A stretch of DNA of 64,000 nucleotides from Bradyrhizobium oligotrophicum S58 (lineage in GTDB: Bacteria > Pseudomonadota > Alphaproteobacteria > Rhizobiales > Xanthobacteraceae), in assembly GCF_000344805.1 (NCBI RefSeq), contig NC_020453.1, positions 7,163,001-7,227,000 on the forward strand, written 5' to 3'. Both the position numbers and the translations under genes were made by a program. A model generated the notes under the pieces. The model was not told the origin of the DNA, ran no database searches, and saw only the letters and a list, made by a program, of their open reading frames with translations. This document shows positions 16,671 to 24,870 of this stretch, piece after piece; within the stretch, counting starts at the first letter, position 1, and every line of letters starts with the position of its first letter.

Positions 16671-17821
16671 AGGCGTTCCTGCTGCTGGCGCCGCTGCTGG
16701 CGTTCATGCTGGCGTTCTTCGTCGTGCCGCTGGTGACGATGATGAAGTCGGCAGTGTCAGATCCGGTCGCGACCGAGGCCCTGCCCCGCACCGCCAAGGC
16801 GTTGGCGCGCTGGAACCGCGCGGGTGTTCCCCCTGCGCCATCGCAGGCGGCGCTGGTCGACGACATCCGCAGCGTCAGCAATGACGAGCAGTTCGGTGAT
16901 CTCGTGCGCCGGCTGAACAGCGCGCAATCCGGCTTCCGCAGCCTGCTCGGCAAGACCCGCCGCGCGCTCGACGGCACCTCGGGCGCGGTCGATCTCGCCG
17001 CACTCGACTCGCGCTGGAGCGAGAGCACCTATTGGTCGACCATCGCCGAGGCCGTGGCCTCGCCCTGGACCGACAAGAACCTGCTCGCCGCCGTCGACCT
17101 CGAGCGCAACGCGGCAGGCAGCATCAGCGCGATGCCGGAGGGCGCCTCGGCCAACCGGCTAATCATGATCCGCACCTTCGTGACCTCGGCACTGGTGACG
17201 CTGGCCTGCATCCTGATCGGCCTGCCCTTCGCGATGGTCGCAGCCTCGGTCGAAGGCTGGCGCCGGCAGATCCTGCTCGGCGCCGTGCTGCTGCCGCTGT
17301 GGACCTCGCTGCTGGTGCGCACAGCGGCGTGGTATGTCGTGCTGCAGGACAACGGCCTGATCAATGCGACCTTGAAAGGGCTCGGTCTCACGTCGGCGCC
17401 GATCCCGCTGATGTTCAACCGGCTCGGCGTCGTCATCGCGATGACCCATGTGCTGCTGCCGTTCATGGTGCTGCCGATCTTCAGCGTGCTGATCGCGATC
17501 CCCCGCAATTTGATGCCGGCGGCGGCCTCGCTCGGCGCCCATCCGCTGCGCGCGTTCGTCCACGTGCTGCTGCCGCTGTCGATGCGCGGCGTCGTCTCCG
17601 GCGCGCTGCTCGTGTTCATGGCCGCCCTCGGCTACTACATCACGCCGGCGCTGATCGGCGGCGCCAACGACCAGATGATCTCTTCCGTCATCGCCTACTA
17701 TGCCACGGCCGCCGCGAACTGGGGCATGGCCGGCGCGCTCGGCCTCGTGCTGCTGGCGATGACCATCCTGCTCTATGCCGTCTATATCCGGCTGACCTCG
17801 GCCGAGGAGCAGCGCGCATGA
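16643..17821 (+). CDS. Polyamine-type ABC transporter permease I (PotB-like)
   Basis: Inner-membrane permease of 392 residues, longer than the roughly 280 of enterobacterial PotB. The difference is an inserted soluble stretch of about 140 residues between the first helix (LLLAPLLAFMLAFFVVPLVTMM) and the remaining five helices. It contains Arg/Ala-rich helices and would face the periplasm. The conserved EAA-like loop for ATPase contact is AAASLGAHPLRAFVHVLLPLSM. It overlaps the ATPase gene at its 5' end and the second permease at its 3' end (ATGA), so it is the third gene of a four-gene operon. Confidence 0.9.
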   Translation: MQPALLQRLKAFLLLAPLLAFMLAFFVVPLVTMMKSAVSDPVATEALPRTAKALARWNRAGVPPAPSQAALVDDIRSVSNDEQFGDLVRRLNSAQSGFRSLLGKTRRALDGTSGAVDLAALDSRWSESTYWSTIAEAVASPWTDKNLLAAVDLERNAAGSISAMPEGASANRLIMIRTFVTSALVTLACILIGLPFAMVAASVEGWRRQILLGAVLLPLWTSLLVRTAAWYVVLQDNGLINATLKGLGLTSAPIPLMFNRLGVVIAMTHVLLPFMVLPIFSVLIAIPRNLMPAAASLGAHPLRAFVHVLLPLSMRGVVSGALLVFMAALGYYITPALIGGANDQMISSVIAYYATAAANWGMAGALGLVLLAMTILLYAVYIRLTSAEEQRA

Positions 17822-18597
17822 AGCTGCTGCCGCTCGTCAAGCTCTCGTTCGCGATCCTGGTGGTGGCGTTCCTGCTCGGCCCCCTTGTCGCCGTGCTGCC
17901 GCTGTCGCTGACCGACAGCGTGTTCCTGAACTATCCGATTCCAGGCTATTCGACGCGTTGGTTCCGCGAACTGGTCACCGCGGATTCCTGGCGGCTGTCG
18001 ATCGTCAACAGCCTGCTGATCGGCTCGGGCACCACGGCGCTTGCGACCGTGCTGGGCACGCTGGCCGCGCTCGGCCTGCGCGGCAAGCGCGCCTCGCTGC
18101 TGGTCTCGACCTTGCGGACCGTGTTCCTGCTGCCGATGGTGGTGCCGGCCGTCGTGCTCGGCGTCGGCATGCAGCTGATGTTTTCGCGCTACGGGCTCAC
18201 CAACACCTATCTCGGCGTCATCATCGCGCACACCGTCGTGGCGGTCCCGTTCGTGCTGGTCAACGTCTCCTCCGCACTGCAGGGCGTCGATGTCCAGCTC
18301 GAGCGCGCCGCCGCGAGCCTCGGCGCTTCGCCGGCTGTGGTGCTGCGCTCGGTGACGTTCCCGATCGCGCTGCCCGGCATCATCTCCGGCGCCCTGTTCG
18401 CTTTCGCGACCTCGCTCGATGAGGTCGTGCTGACCCTGTTCGTCGCCGGCCCCAATCAGCGCACCTTGGCGCGGCAGATGTTCGCGACCATCCGCGAGAA
18501 CATCAGCCCCGCGATCGTGTCAGCGGCGGCGGTGTTCATCGTCGGCACCATCGTGCTGTCGCTCGCGATGCTCGCGATCCGGCGAAGGATGTCGTGA
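17818..18597 (+). CDS. Polyamine-type ABC transporter permease II (PotC-like)
   Basis: Permease of 259 residues with six predicted helices, beginning MKLLPLVKLSFAILVVAFLLGP. The EAA loop AAASLGASPAVVLRSVTFPIALPG is well conserved. The ATG overlaps the stop codon of the first permease in an ATGA arrangement, so a much longer frame extending upstream to 17032 is a shadow through the preceding gene. This completes the binding protein, ATPase, permease, permease order of spermidine/putrescine operons. A palindromic repeat begins 17 bp after the stop and may act as the 3' boundary of the mRNA. Confidence 0.92.
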   Translation: MKLLPLVKLSFAILVVAFLLGPLVAVLPLSLTDSVFLNYPIPGYSTRWFRELVTADSWRLSIVNSLLIGSGTTALATVLGTLAALGLRGKRASLLVSTLRTVFLLPMVVPAVVLGVGMQLMFSRYGLTNTYLGVIIAHTVVAVPFVLVNVSSALQGVDVQLERAAASLGASPAVVLRSVTFPIALPGIISGALFAFATSLDEVVLTLFVAGPNQRTLARQMFATIRENISPAIVSAAAVFIVGTIVLSLAMLAIRRRMS

Positions 18598-18613
18598 AGG
18601 AAGGCGCCGGTCC

Positions 18614-18718
18614 GTAGGGCGGATTAGCGCAGCGTAATCCGCCGCCCACCCGCGCGCGAACCGCCGCTATGAGCACGATAGCCGGAATGGCGGATTACGC
18701 TGCGCTAATCCGCCCTAC
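18614..18718. repeat. 105-bp palindromic repeat with 30-bp perfect arms
   Basis: The arm starting GTAGGGCGGATTAGCGCAGC at 18614-18643 returns as an exact reverse complement at 18689-18718. Repeats of this GGCGGATTA-type are frequent between genes in Bradyrhizobium and relatives. It lies between the convergent ends of the polyamine operon and an epimerase gene, where it can act as a bidirectional 3' structure. Confidence 0.85.
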
Positions 18719-18725
18719 GCCTGCC

Positions 18726-19625
18726 CTATCCCGCCATCACATATTTCCGCCAGTCGTGCGCCTCCTTGAATCCCAGCACCTCGCGTGCCTTGCGGTTCGA
18801 CAGCGGCGCCTCGTTGTCGCCGAGCTCGCGGGTCACCGGCACGTCAGGGCAATAACGGCGCAGCAGCTCGCGCGTCGGGATGGTGGCCGTGACCGTATCG
18901 TTGACGGCGTTGAAGACCTGGAAGCCGAGCCTGTCCTTCTCGATCGCCAGATGCACGATCTCGCCGAGGTCGCGGGCGTCGATATAGGACCAGGCATTGC
19001 GCTTGCGCGACAAGGGATCGGCGAGGAAGCGCGGGAACATGTCGTATTCATGCGGCTCGATGACATTGCCGATGCGCAATGCGTAGATGTCGATGCCATA
19101 GCGCATGGCGAAGGCGCGCGCGGTCTTTTCGTTCACGACCTTGGACAGGCCGTAGGAGTCCATCGGATCGGTGTCGTAGTCCTCCTCGAGCGGGAAGCTC
19201 CTGAAATCCTTGTCGCCCTCCGCAAAGCAGACGCCATAGGTAGTCTCGCTGGAGGCGATCACGATCTTGCGCACCCCGAGCTTCGCTGCGGCCTCGATGA
19301 CGTTGTATGTGCTGATGGTGTTGACCCGAAAGGTCTCGTTGTCGGGCTCGATCAGCACCCGCGGGATCGCAGCGAAATGCACCACGGCATCCGGCGCCTG
19401 CGCCGGCCGGCCGGCATTGAAGCCGCCGAAGCCATAATGCGTGGTCAGGGCGTTGAAAGCCTGGCCGCTATCCGTCAGATCGGCGATCAGGGTGTTGATC
19501 CCCGGATGATCGAACGGCTTGAGGTCGACGTTGAGCAGCTCGTAGCCCTTGCTCTTGAGATGCGGCAGCACGTGCCTGCCCGCCTTGCCGGTTCCCCCTG
19601 TGAACACCACGCGTTTTGTTGTCAT
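18726..19625 (-). CDS. NAD-dependent epimerase/dehydratase family protein
   Basis: Extended short-chain dehydrogenase of 299 residues. The cofactor motif is GGTGKAGRH at the N-terminus. The active-site segment ASSETTYG precedes the catalytic pair in YGLSKVVNEK. The C-terminal part has RIGNVIEP and a substrate lobe with SYIDARDLGEIV. The substrate is not determined: sugar-nucleotide or uronate-type substrates are the commonest in this group. I prefer the ATG at 19625, which begins MTTKRVVFTGG and has AGGA about eleven bases upstream; the ATG at 19637 is four codons longer but sits directly on GAGG. It stands alone, convergent with the polyamine operon. Confidence 0.85.
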   Translation of the reverse strand: MTTKRVVFTGGTGKAGRHVLPHLKSKGYELLNVDLKPFDHPGINTLIADLTDSGQAFNALTTHYGFGGFNAGRPAQAPDAVVHFAAIPRVLIEPDNETFRVNTISTYNVIEAAAKLGVRKIVIASSETTYGVCFAEGDKDFRSFPLEEDYDTDPMDSYGLSKVVNEKTARAFAMRYGIDIYALRIGNVIEPHEYDMFPRFLADPLSRKRNAWSYIDARDLGEIVHLAIEKDRLGFQVFNAVNDTVTATIPTRELLRRYCPDVPVTRELGDNEAPLSNRKAREVLGFKEAHDWRKYVMAG

Positions 19626-19866
19626 TTGTTTTTTCATCCTCGTGAGGGCGTGAATTCGTTTCTAGCAGCTTCGGCCGTACCGGCTCCATAGGAACTTCCA
19701 AGGGCGGGACGAGTCCGATGGGCTCGAAACGTTCAATTTCATTGCGTGGACCACTGCGCCATGTGGCCGGTCGACCGCTTGACCTCACGCATTGCTTCGC
19801 GGCGCCGGCTGACACGACAGGCAATTTTCGGACTTGGCGTCTTAGGCAACAGCGAACCCCCGCAGA

Positions 19867-20259
19867 CTATGCGGGCGGAATATCCAAGCCGTCGGGCAGC
19901 CTGATCCACAGAACTGTCTGCTCGTCCGGGGAGTGACGGGACAGATGGCCCTTGCCGTGCGTGTCCTCCACCAACACGAACTCGCCGGCGGAGACATGCC
20001 GCACCTCGCCGTCACTCGTCTCGTAGTCGACCGCACCGGTCAGTCTGACGGTCAATATCCGCGCCGGAACGGTGTGCCAATCGACCTGCCGCATCCCGGC
20101 GGGGATCTGGGTGAACTCCATGCTCGACGCGAGATAGCGCTTGGACACCTGAAACGGCTTGGCGCCGGGCGCGACGGTCACTTTTGCCGTCATCGGGATT
20201 TCCACTTCACCGAAGTGGGATTCGCCGTCCGGGGTCGCGTAGATCCGAAGACACTTCAC
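19867..20259 (-). CDS. Cupin-domain protein
   Basis: Small protein of 130 residues with a single beta-barrel cupin pattern: the first motif region around DWHTVPARILTVRLTG and the second near GEFVLVEDTHGKGHLSRHS. The residues HTVP and the second His cluster could bind a metal, but the canonical spacing is loose. Cytoplasmic, probably a small-molecule binding or modifying protein of unknown substrate. It diverges from a GNAT acetyltransferase gene across 125 bp. Confidence 0.75.
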   Translation of the reverse strand: MKCLRIYATPDGESHFGEVEIPMTAKVTVAPGAKPFQVSKRYLASSMEFTQIPAGMRQVDWHTVPARILTVRLTGAVDYETSDGEVRHVSAGEFVLVEDTHGKGHLSRHSPDEQTVLWIRLPDGLDIPPA

Positions 20260-20384
20260 CGGCTGTCACCTTTTGGTCCACCGCGATCGGCACTATCCTA
20301 TCATGAGTGCAGCGTCGATAACATCAATGCTGCCTGGGCCCGCTGCAACGTCCAACGCGGCGAACAGGACAAAGAAGACATTCG

Positions 20385-20918
20385 ATGAGCAGCCTGCCCC
20401 TACGCGCCGATGCGACGATCCGACGCCTGAGGGCTGACGATGCGGCGCCCTTCAAGGCCATTCGCTTGGAGGCCCTGACGATCAACCCGGAATCGCTGGG
20501 CAGCACCTTCGAGCTGGAGAACGGACTGGACGTGGGATGGTTCGCTGGCCGCCTCGAGGACTCGCACACGATCGGCGCATTTCGAGGCGGCGAGCTCGTC
20601 GGGACCGTCGGCTTCGTCGTCCAGCAAGGGCCGAAAAATTCCCACAAGGGCCGGATGTTCGGCATGTACGTGCGACCGGGCTCGCGGCAGCTCGGGCTCG
20701 GGCGGCTGTTGTTGAATACTCTCCTGGACGCGGCCCGCGAGCAGGTCGAGCTGATTCAGCTGATCGTCGTCAGCGACAATCTGCCCGCCCGCAGGCTTTA
20801 TGAAAGCGTCGGCTTTCTGGAATTCGGCCTGGAGCTGAAAGGCTTGAAATACGGCGATCGGTACTATGACCAGGTGCATATGGCGCTCGACTTCCGTCCT
20901 GCGACGGACATCGCCTGA
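20385..20918 (+). CDS. GNAT-family N-acetyltransferase
   Basis: Acetyl-CoA-dependent acetyltransferase of 177 residues. The N-terminal ATIRRLRADDAAPFKAIRLEAL is the usual first strand and helix. The acetyl-CoA pyrophosphate loop is in MYVRPGSRQLGLGRLLL, and the C-terminal NLPARRLYESVGFLEFG is the typical closing motif. Substrate is unknown: protein N-termini, antibiotics and amines are all possible. An AAGAAG-type site precedes the ATG. It converges on a tetR gene, with about 100 bp between the two. Confidence 0.85.
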   Translation: MSSLPLRADATIRRLRADDAAPFKAIRLEALTINPESLGSTFELENGLDVGWFAGRLEDSHTIGAFRGGELVGTVGFVVQQGPKNSHKGRMFGMYVRPGSRQLGLGRLLLNTLLDAAREQVELIQLIVVSDNLPARRLYESVGFLEFGLELKGLKYGDRYYDQVHMALDFRPATDIA

Positions 20919-21021
20919 AGGTCACGACCGGGCGGCGTCAGGCGCCGCCACGCTTCGGTCTGGGCCGACAGGTGCCATCACATGGATCAGCCGATTTGAA
21001 ATAGCGCCCCACTGCGCGCCG

Positions 21022-21615
21022 TCAGCCGCGGGCAGCCGGCTTGCGTCCGCCCCCGACAACCGCGCCAACGACACGGGCGATGCGCTCGTCACGTGCCGCG
21101 GGCCTGATCCGGCCCGAGCGTTCGAGCTCGGTGAGCCCATGAAGCGCCGCCCAGAACGTCTCGGTGGCGACGGCGACATCGGCGCAGAACGGCGAGACGA
21201 CCGCCGCAAGGGCCTCGAACGCGGCCTGCAGCTCCGGTCTCGTTTCAGCCTCGGCGAACCGCAAGTTCGTCGGCAGCACGAACATCGCCTCGTACAAGGC
21301 AGGACGACGAAGCCCGAAGGCGAGATAGGCAGTGGCGACACTCCTGAGCGCGTTTTGTCGTCCAATCGCTTCACCGGCCGCCTCCCGAAGCGCAACGGTG
21401 ATCTGCTTGAAGCCGTCGACGGCAACGGCGGCCACGATCGCGTCCCGGTTGGCGAAATGCGAATAGAGCACCGGCTGGCTGTATTCGATCTCCTCGGCCA
21501 GGCGCCGGATCGTCACGGCGCCCCATCCTTCGCGCTCGGCGATCGCCCGCGCGGCCGCGACAATGCGCTGCTCGCGCTCGGCCCGTTCCCTCCCCTTCCG
21601 CTCCGCGATGCCCAA
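21022..21615 (-). CDS. TetR-family repressor of the adjacent membrane-protein pair
   Basis: Regulator of 197 residues. The helix-turn-helix is in REGWGAVTIRRLAEEIEYSQPVLYSHFANRDAIVAAVA, followed by a TetR C-terminal domain with the WAALHGLTELERSGRI motif common in this subgroup. It diverges from the DUF4267 and DoxX genes. Their promoter contains a 17-bp palindrome and a second shorter one, the likely binding sites, so the gene probably controls both directions. Confidence 0.88.
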   Translation of the reverse strand: MGIAERKGRERAEREQRIVAAARAIAEREGWGAVTIRRLAEEIEYSQPVLYSHFANRDAIVAAVAVDGFKQITVALREAAGEAIGRQNALRSVATAYLAFGLRRPALYEAMFVLPTNLRFAEAETRPELQAAFEALAAVVSPFCADVAVATETFWAALHGLTELERSGRIRPAARDERIARVVGAVVGGGRKPAARG

Positions 21616-21652
21616 TTTCGATCTCCCAACGACGCGGGCATCATACCGACGC

Positions 21653-21694
21653 TTGACGATCTAGCAACGCTAGATTATATTCCTAGCGACGCTA
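21653..21694 (+). promoter_or_regulatory. Promoter with operator palindromes for the DUF4267-DoxX pair
   Basis: A -35 box TTGACG (21653-21658) and a -10 box TATATT (21676-21681) are exactly 17 bp apart. The spacer itself is a palindrome, ATCTAGC-AAC-GCTAGAT (21659-21675). A second, similar palindrome TAGCGACGCTA lies at 21684-21694 around the expected transcription start. Binding of the divergent TetR protein would directly exclude RNA polymerase. Confidence 0.75.
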
Positions 21695-21727
21695 AATTAT
21701 CGTTCATCGTTAGAACGGGAGAGTAAA

Positions 21728-22108
21728 ATGCACTGGTTTTCGCTCGGACTCGCATTGCTGCTGGCTGTCGCGATCATCGCGATCGGCCTCCAATATGTGG
21801 CGCGCCCATTCGCTGCGACGCGCAGCTTCGGCCTGCCGCTGCCGGAGACCGGCGCCAACATCGCATGGTGGCTTCGGCTCAAGGGCGTGAGAGACATCGC
21901 CTCGGGTCTGACCGTGCTGGCGTTGATGATGTGGGGTACGTCGAGCGCGCTCGGCCTCGTTCTGCTCGCGGAAGCCGTCATTCCCGTCGGCGACATGCTG
22001 GTCATCCTTGCTGCCAACGGCTCCAAGACCAGCGCTTTCGGCATGCACGGCGTCACGGCCGTGATCATGATCCTGGCCGCCCTGCCCCTGGTCGTGGGAG
22101 CGGCCTGA
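21728..22108 (+). CDS. DUF4267-type membrane protein
   Basis: Inner-membrane protein of 126 residues with four hydrophobic segments, starting MHWFSLGLALLLAVAIIAIG and containing LRLKGVRDIASGL, the conserved motif of DUF4267 proteins. Function is unknown for the family. GGGAG lies about seven bases before the ATG. The next gene starts two bases after its stop, so the two products are made together and may form one complex. Control is by the TetR gene at 21022 through the operator in the promoter. Confidence 0.8.
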   Translation: MHWFSLGLALLLAVAIIAIGLQYVARPFAATRSFGLPLPETGANIAWWLRLKGVRDIASGLTVLALMMWGTSSALGLVLLAEAVIPVGDMLVILAANGSKTSAFGMHGVTAVIMILAALPLVVGAA

Positions 22109-22109
22109 G

Positions 22110-22427
22110 ATGGTGCACGCTGTTTCCATCTGGCTGCTTGCCGCGGCCTTTTTCGGCGCGGGCCTGCTCAACGCGGTCGGCACGGCCGGGACGCGAAGCG
22201 ATTTCGCCCGCTGGGGCTACCCGCGCTGGTGGGGCAAATTGACGGGCGGGCTGGAGATCGTCACCGCCGCCCTGATTGCGCTTCCCGCGGCTCGCAGCGT
22301 CGGCCTGACACTCGCGGCGGCGATCATCGCCGCTGCGGTGGTGACGGTTCTGCGCCACCGCGATGTCCTGCACCTCGTACCACTGGGCGCCTTCATCGTC
22401 CTGATCGGGGTTGCCGCCATGCCCTGA
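22110..22427 (+). CDS. DoxX-family membrane protein
   Basis: Inner-membrane protein of 105 residues with four hydrophobic segments. The sequence FFGAGLLNAVGTAGTRSDFARWGYPRWWGKLTGGLEIVTA is a typical DoxX-like signature. Such proteins are often quinone-linked or stress-induced, but no enzymatic motif is visible here. It starts immediately after the DUF4267 gene and is the second gene of the TetR-controlled pair. Confidence 0.82.
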   Translation: MVHAVSIWLLAAAFFGAGLLNAVGTAGTRSDFARWGYPRWWGKLTGGLEIVTAALIALPAARSVGLTLAAAIIAAAVVTVLRHRDVLHLVPLGAFIVLIGVAAMP

Positions 22428-22549
22428 GGCCGGGCGGCTTTCGCCGAAGGTTCTTCGCGTCTGCCCGAGGCCAACTCCTGTGCCGAGGTGAACCTTTCTG
22501 CCCCCGGGCTGACCTACTTAGGGGCAGGAGGAGGAGGTAGAGGTTATAA

Positions 22550-22711
22550 ATGACTACTCTCGCCAGAGTTTTTTCCAAGGCATTTTCAGAATCTTCCGAT
22601 AGTACGAAAGGCACATTTCTCAAACATCTCTTGCTGCTCGGCGCGGCTGTATTGCTCGTCTCGGCGATGGCGTTGACCTACGGCACAGATCTGAGCCCCG
22701 GCTTTTTCTGA
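22550..22711 (+). CDS. 53-residue single-span membrane peptide
   Basis: MTTLARVFSKAFSESSDSTK is followed by a hydrophobic helix (LLLLGAAVLLVSAMALTY) and a short tail ending GFF. A purine-rich AGGAGGAGG region lies about ten bases upstream and the sequence before it forms a 7-bp inverted repeat (CTGCCCC at 22498, GGGGCAG at 22521). Codon use is less GC-rich than in its neighbours. It is not recognised as a known family. The strong ribosome-binding region and clean membrane helix argue that it is real. Confidence 0.6.
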   Translation: MTTLARVFSKAFSESSDSTKGTFLKHLLLLGAAVLLVSAMALTYGTDLSPGFF

Positions 22712-22808
22712 TCGTCCTCGTTCTTCAGGGCGTGCTTTCGCTTCAGTGAGCAACGTCGTCAGCGATCGGCGCAGCCGTGCCTGCTTCGGGCATGATCGGA
22801 CGTCGGAT

Positions 22809-23273
22809 CTATCGCGCCTCGACGAGCGCCGCGAGCTTGGCAAGCGCCATCCGCCAGCCCGTCTCGTTGTCGGTAGGCGAGACGCCGCGTGGCAGTCCAT
22901 CATGCGTGGCGAGAAGCTCGGTGCCGCCGTCCGCATCGGCGAGCGTGATCGTGATCGTCATCTCGCCCTGCAGCGCAGGATCTGCGGTTTCGAATTCGTC
23001 GACTTCGATGACCTGCTGATCTGGGACGAGCTTCACGAAGCGCCCGCGATAGGTGTCGGTGTGCGCGGTCGTCTTGCCGGTCCCGGTGGGCACGTCATAG
23101 GTGAGCGAGATCCGGAACGAACCGCCTTCATGGGCATCGAACGCATGCACCTGACAGGACATTCCGTCCGGCACCTTCCATTTTGCTATCGCGCGCGGAT
23201 CCAGGAGCGCGCGATAAACGACCGAACGAGGCGCGTTGATGTGGCGGCTGATCGAAAGGGCCTTTTGCATCAT
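22809..23273 (-). CDS. AHSA1/SRPBCC-domain protein
   Basis: Protein of 154 residues with the START-like fold typical of Aha1-domain proteins: SISRHINAPRSVVYRALLDP at the N-terminus, then strands around GGSFRISLTYDVP and the ending GWRMALAKLAALVE, the usual C-terminal helix over the ligand cavity. Proteins of this type bind small hydrophobic molecules, and no ligand can be read here. The start MMQ at 23273 is accepted; no strong binding site was seen. It is divergent from the LanC-like gene, across a 221-bp interval with no other supported feature. Confidence 0.83.
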   Translation of the reverse strand: MMQKALSISRHINAPRSVVYRALLDPRAIAKWKVPDGMSCQVHAFDAHEGGSFRISLTYDVPTGTGKTTAHTDTYRGRFVKLVPDQQVIEVDEFETADPALQGEMTITITLADADGGTELLATHDGLPRGVSPTDNETGWRMALAKLAALVEAR

Positions 23274-23494
23274 CCAGTCCCTGCTCGGCTGTCCGATCGC
23301 GCCCGGACTCCCCTCGCCCGCATCACTATCGCGGAGGCGTCATGTGATGTCGAGATCGATATCCATCTGATTGGAATCGGCGGCGTGGCGCCGGTGTACG
23401 GCCGGCAGGCTTTTGGATAGGCTCGCTCCAGATCGCGCGATCCGTTGCTTGCCACCTCGCAGGAACCGACGGACAGCGCCCGAGGAGTCACCCG

Positions 23495-24688
23495 ATGATT
23501 ACCCCCGGACGGCATCGGCCGCTGGCGCAGAGCCAATGGGATGAATCCGCGGTACGGGCTGCAATCGACGACATTGTGGCCGACGCAATCGCGCATTTCG
23601 ACCCCGACACCTTCTGGCCGGCTCACCCGAGTGACGATGGGGTCGGCGACGGCGCCCCCAGCTTCTACAAGGGCGCCGCAGGCGTCATCTGGGCACTGGA
23701 CTACTTGCATCGCATCGGCGCGGCCCACGTCGCCGAAGATTTTCGTCCCGTGCTGCCAAGGCTGATCGAGCGGACGGTCATCGACCACGCCGCCAATTCG
23801 CCTGCCGACTACGAGAAGCACGGCTCGCTGCTACGTGGCGACATGGGCGCGGCCCTTCTCGCCATGCGCCTCGCGCCGACAGTTGATCTCGCCGATCTGG
23901 TTTATCGGCGCGCCGAAGCCAATAATGAGCTGCCGATCCGCGAGCTGATGTGGGGCATGCCGGGGTCGATGGTCGCGGCAGTCCACATGGCCGAGATGAC
24001 GGGGGAAGAGCGATGGCGCCGCCTGTTCGAAGTGCAGGCGGCACGGCTGTTGTCCGAGTTGGAGGACACGCCGCAGGGCCCGCTTTGGACCCAGGATCTC
24101 TATGGTGCCAAAGATCGCTTTCTCGGGCCCGTTCACGGCTTCGCCGGCAACGTCATTCCGTTGTTGCTCGGATGGGACTGGCTGACAGCGGCCCAGCAAG
24201 CCGATGTCGCCGAATTCGTGCCGAAGGCGCTCGAGGCGAATGCATGGCACTACGACATCGGAACCACCTGGGGCCCGCGAAGCAAGCGCGAGAAGCGGCT
24301 CTTCATCTGCCAGCATTGCCATGGCGCGCCGGGCATGGTGACGACCTTCGCCGACGCACCGTTCGCGACGCCGGAGCTCGACGCGCTACTGCGCGATGGC
24401 GGGCGCTTCGCCTGGGCCGCCGGACCGCTGAGCAAGGGCTCGAACCTCTGCCACGGCACCGGCGGAAACGGCTATGCCTTCCTCAAGCTCTATCGCCGCA
24501 CGCAGGACCAGGTTTGGCTCGACCGCGCACGCCAGTTCGCCATGACGGCCATCGTCCAGTATCAGGGCGCAAAACTCGTCGCCGGCCGCGGCCGCTATTC
24601 GCTGTGGACCGGCGACGTCGGCCTCGCGATCTACCTGTGGGATTGCATCACGGGAGAACCTCGTTTCCCGACCATCGACGTGTTCTGA
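23495..24688 (+). CDS. LanC-like lanthionine cyclase family protein, orphan
   Basis: Protein of 397 residues with the (alpha/alpha) toroid repeats of LanC: GAAGVIWALDYL, RGDMGAALLAMRL, WGMPGSMVAAVHMAE, HGFAGNVIPLLLG, CHGAPGMVTTF, CHGTGGNGYAFLKL and TGDVGLAIYLWD. The zinc-ligand pattern of NisC (Cys, then Cys-His) is matched by C275 and C319-H320, and H214 in HGFAG takes the place of the catalytic His. In lanthipeptide systems this enzyme adds cysteine thiols to dehydrated residues. Here no precursor, dehydratase, protease or ABC exporter gene lies nearby, so it resembles the free-standing LanC-like proteins, whose role may be glutathione or peptide thioether chemistry. Confidence 0.85.
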   Translation: MITPGRHRPLAQSQWDESAVRAAIDDIVADAIAHFDPDTFWPAHPSDDGVGDGAPSFYKGAAGVIWALDYLHRIGAAHVAEDFRPVLPRLIERTVIDHAANSPADYEKHGSLLRGDMGAALLAMRLAPTVDLADLVYRRAEANNELPIRELMWGMPGSMVAAVHMAEMTGEERWRRLFEVQAARLLSELEDTPQGPLWTQDLYGAKDRFLGPVHGFAGNVIPLLLGWDWLTAAQQADVAEFVPKALEANAWHYDIGTTWGPRSKREKRLFICQHCHGAPGMVTTFADAPFATPELDALLRDGGRFAWAAGPLSKGSNLCHGTGGNGYAFLKLYRRTQDQVWLDRARQFAMTAIVQYQGAKLVAGRGRYSLWTGDVGLAIYLWDCITGEPRFPTIDVF

Positions 24689-24870
24689 CCCAAGCTCGGA
24701 TCGGCTATCAATGTCACTTCGGGCAATAACAACTTCTGAGGTCCACCGCCACGTAGTTCCGGCTGTCACCCTGGACGTCTCGTTTGAGATCTCAAGCGGC
24801 GTCTTGGGCCAACGGGCGGCCTGCACGATCGCAAGACGTCCCCGATCGCGAGACGTCCATGCATCCAACG

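Noticed and set aside
22550..22711. Lanthipeptide precursor for the nearby LanC-like enzyme
   Set aside because: It has no cysteine and its centre is a membrane helix; no leader-core pattern.
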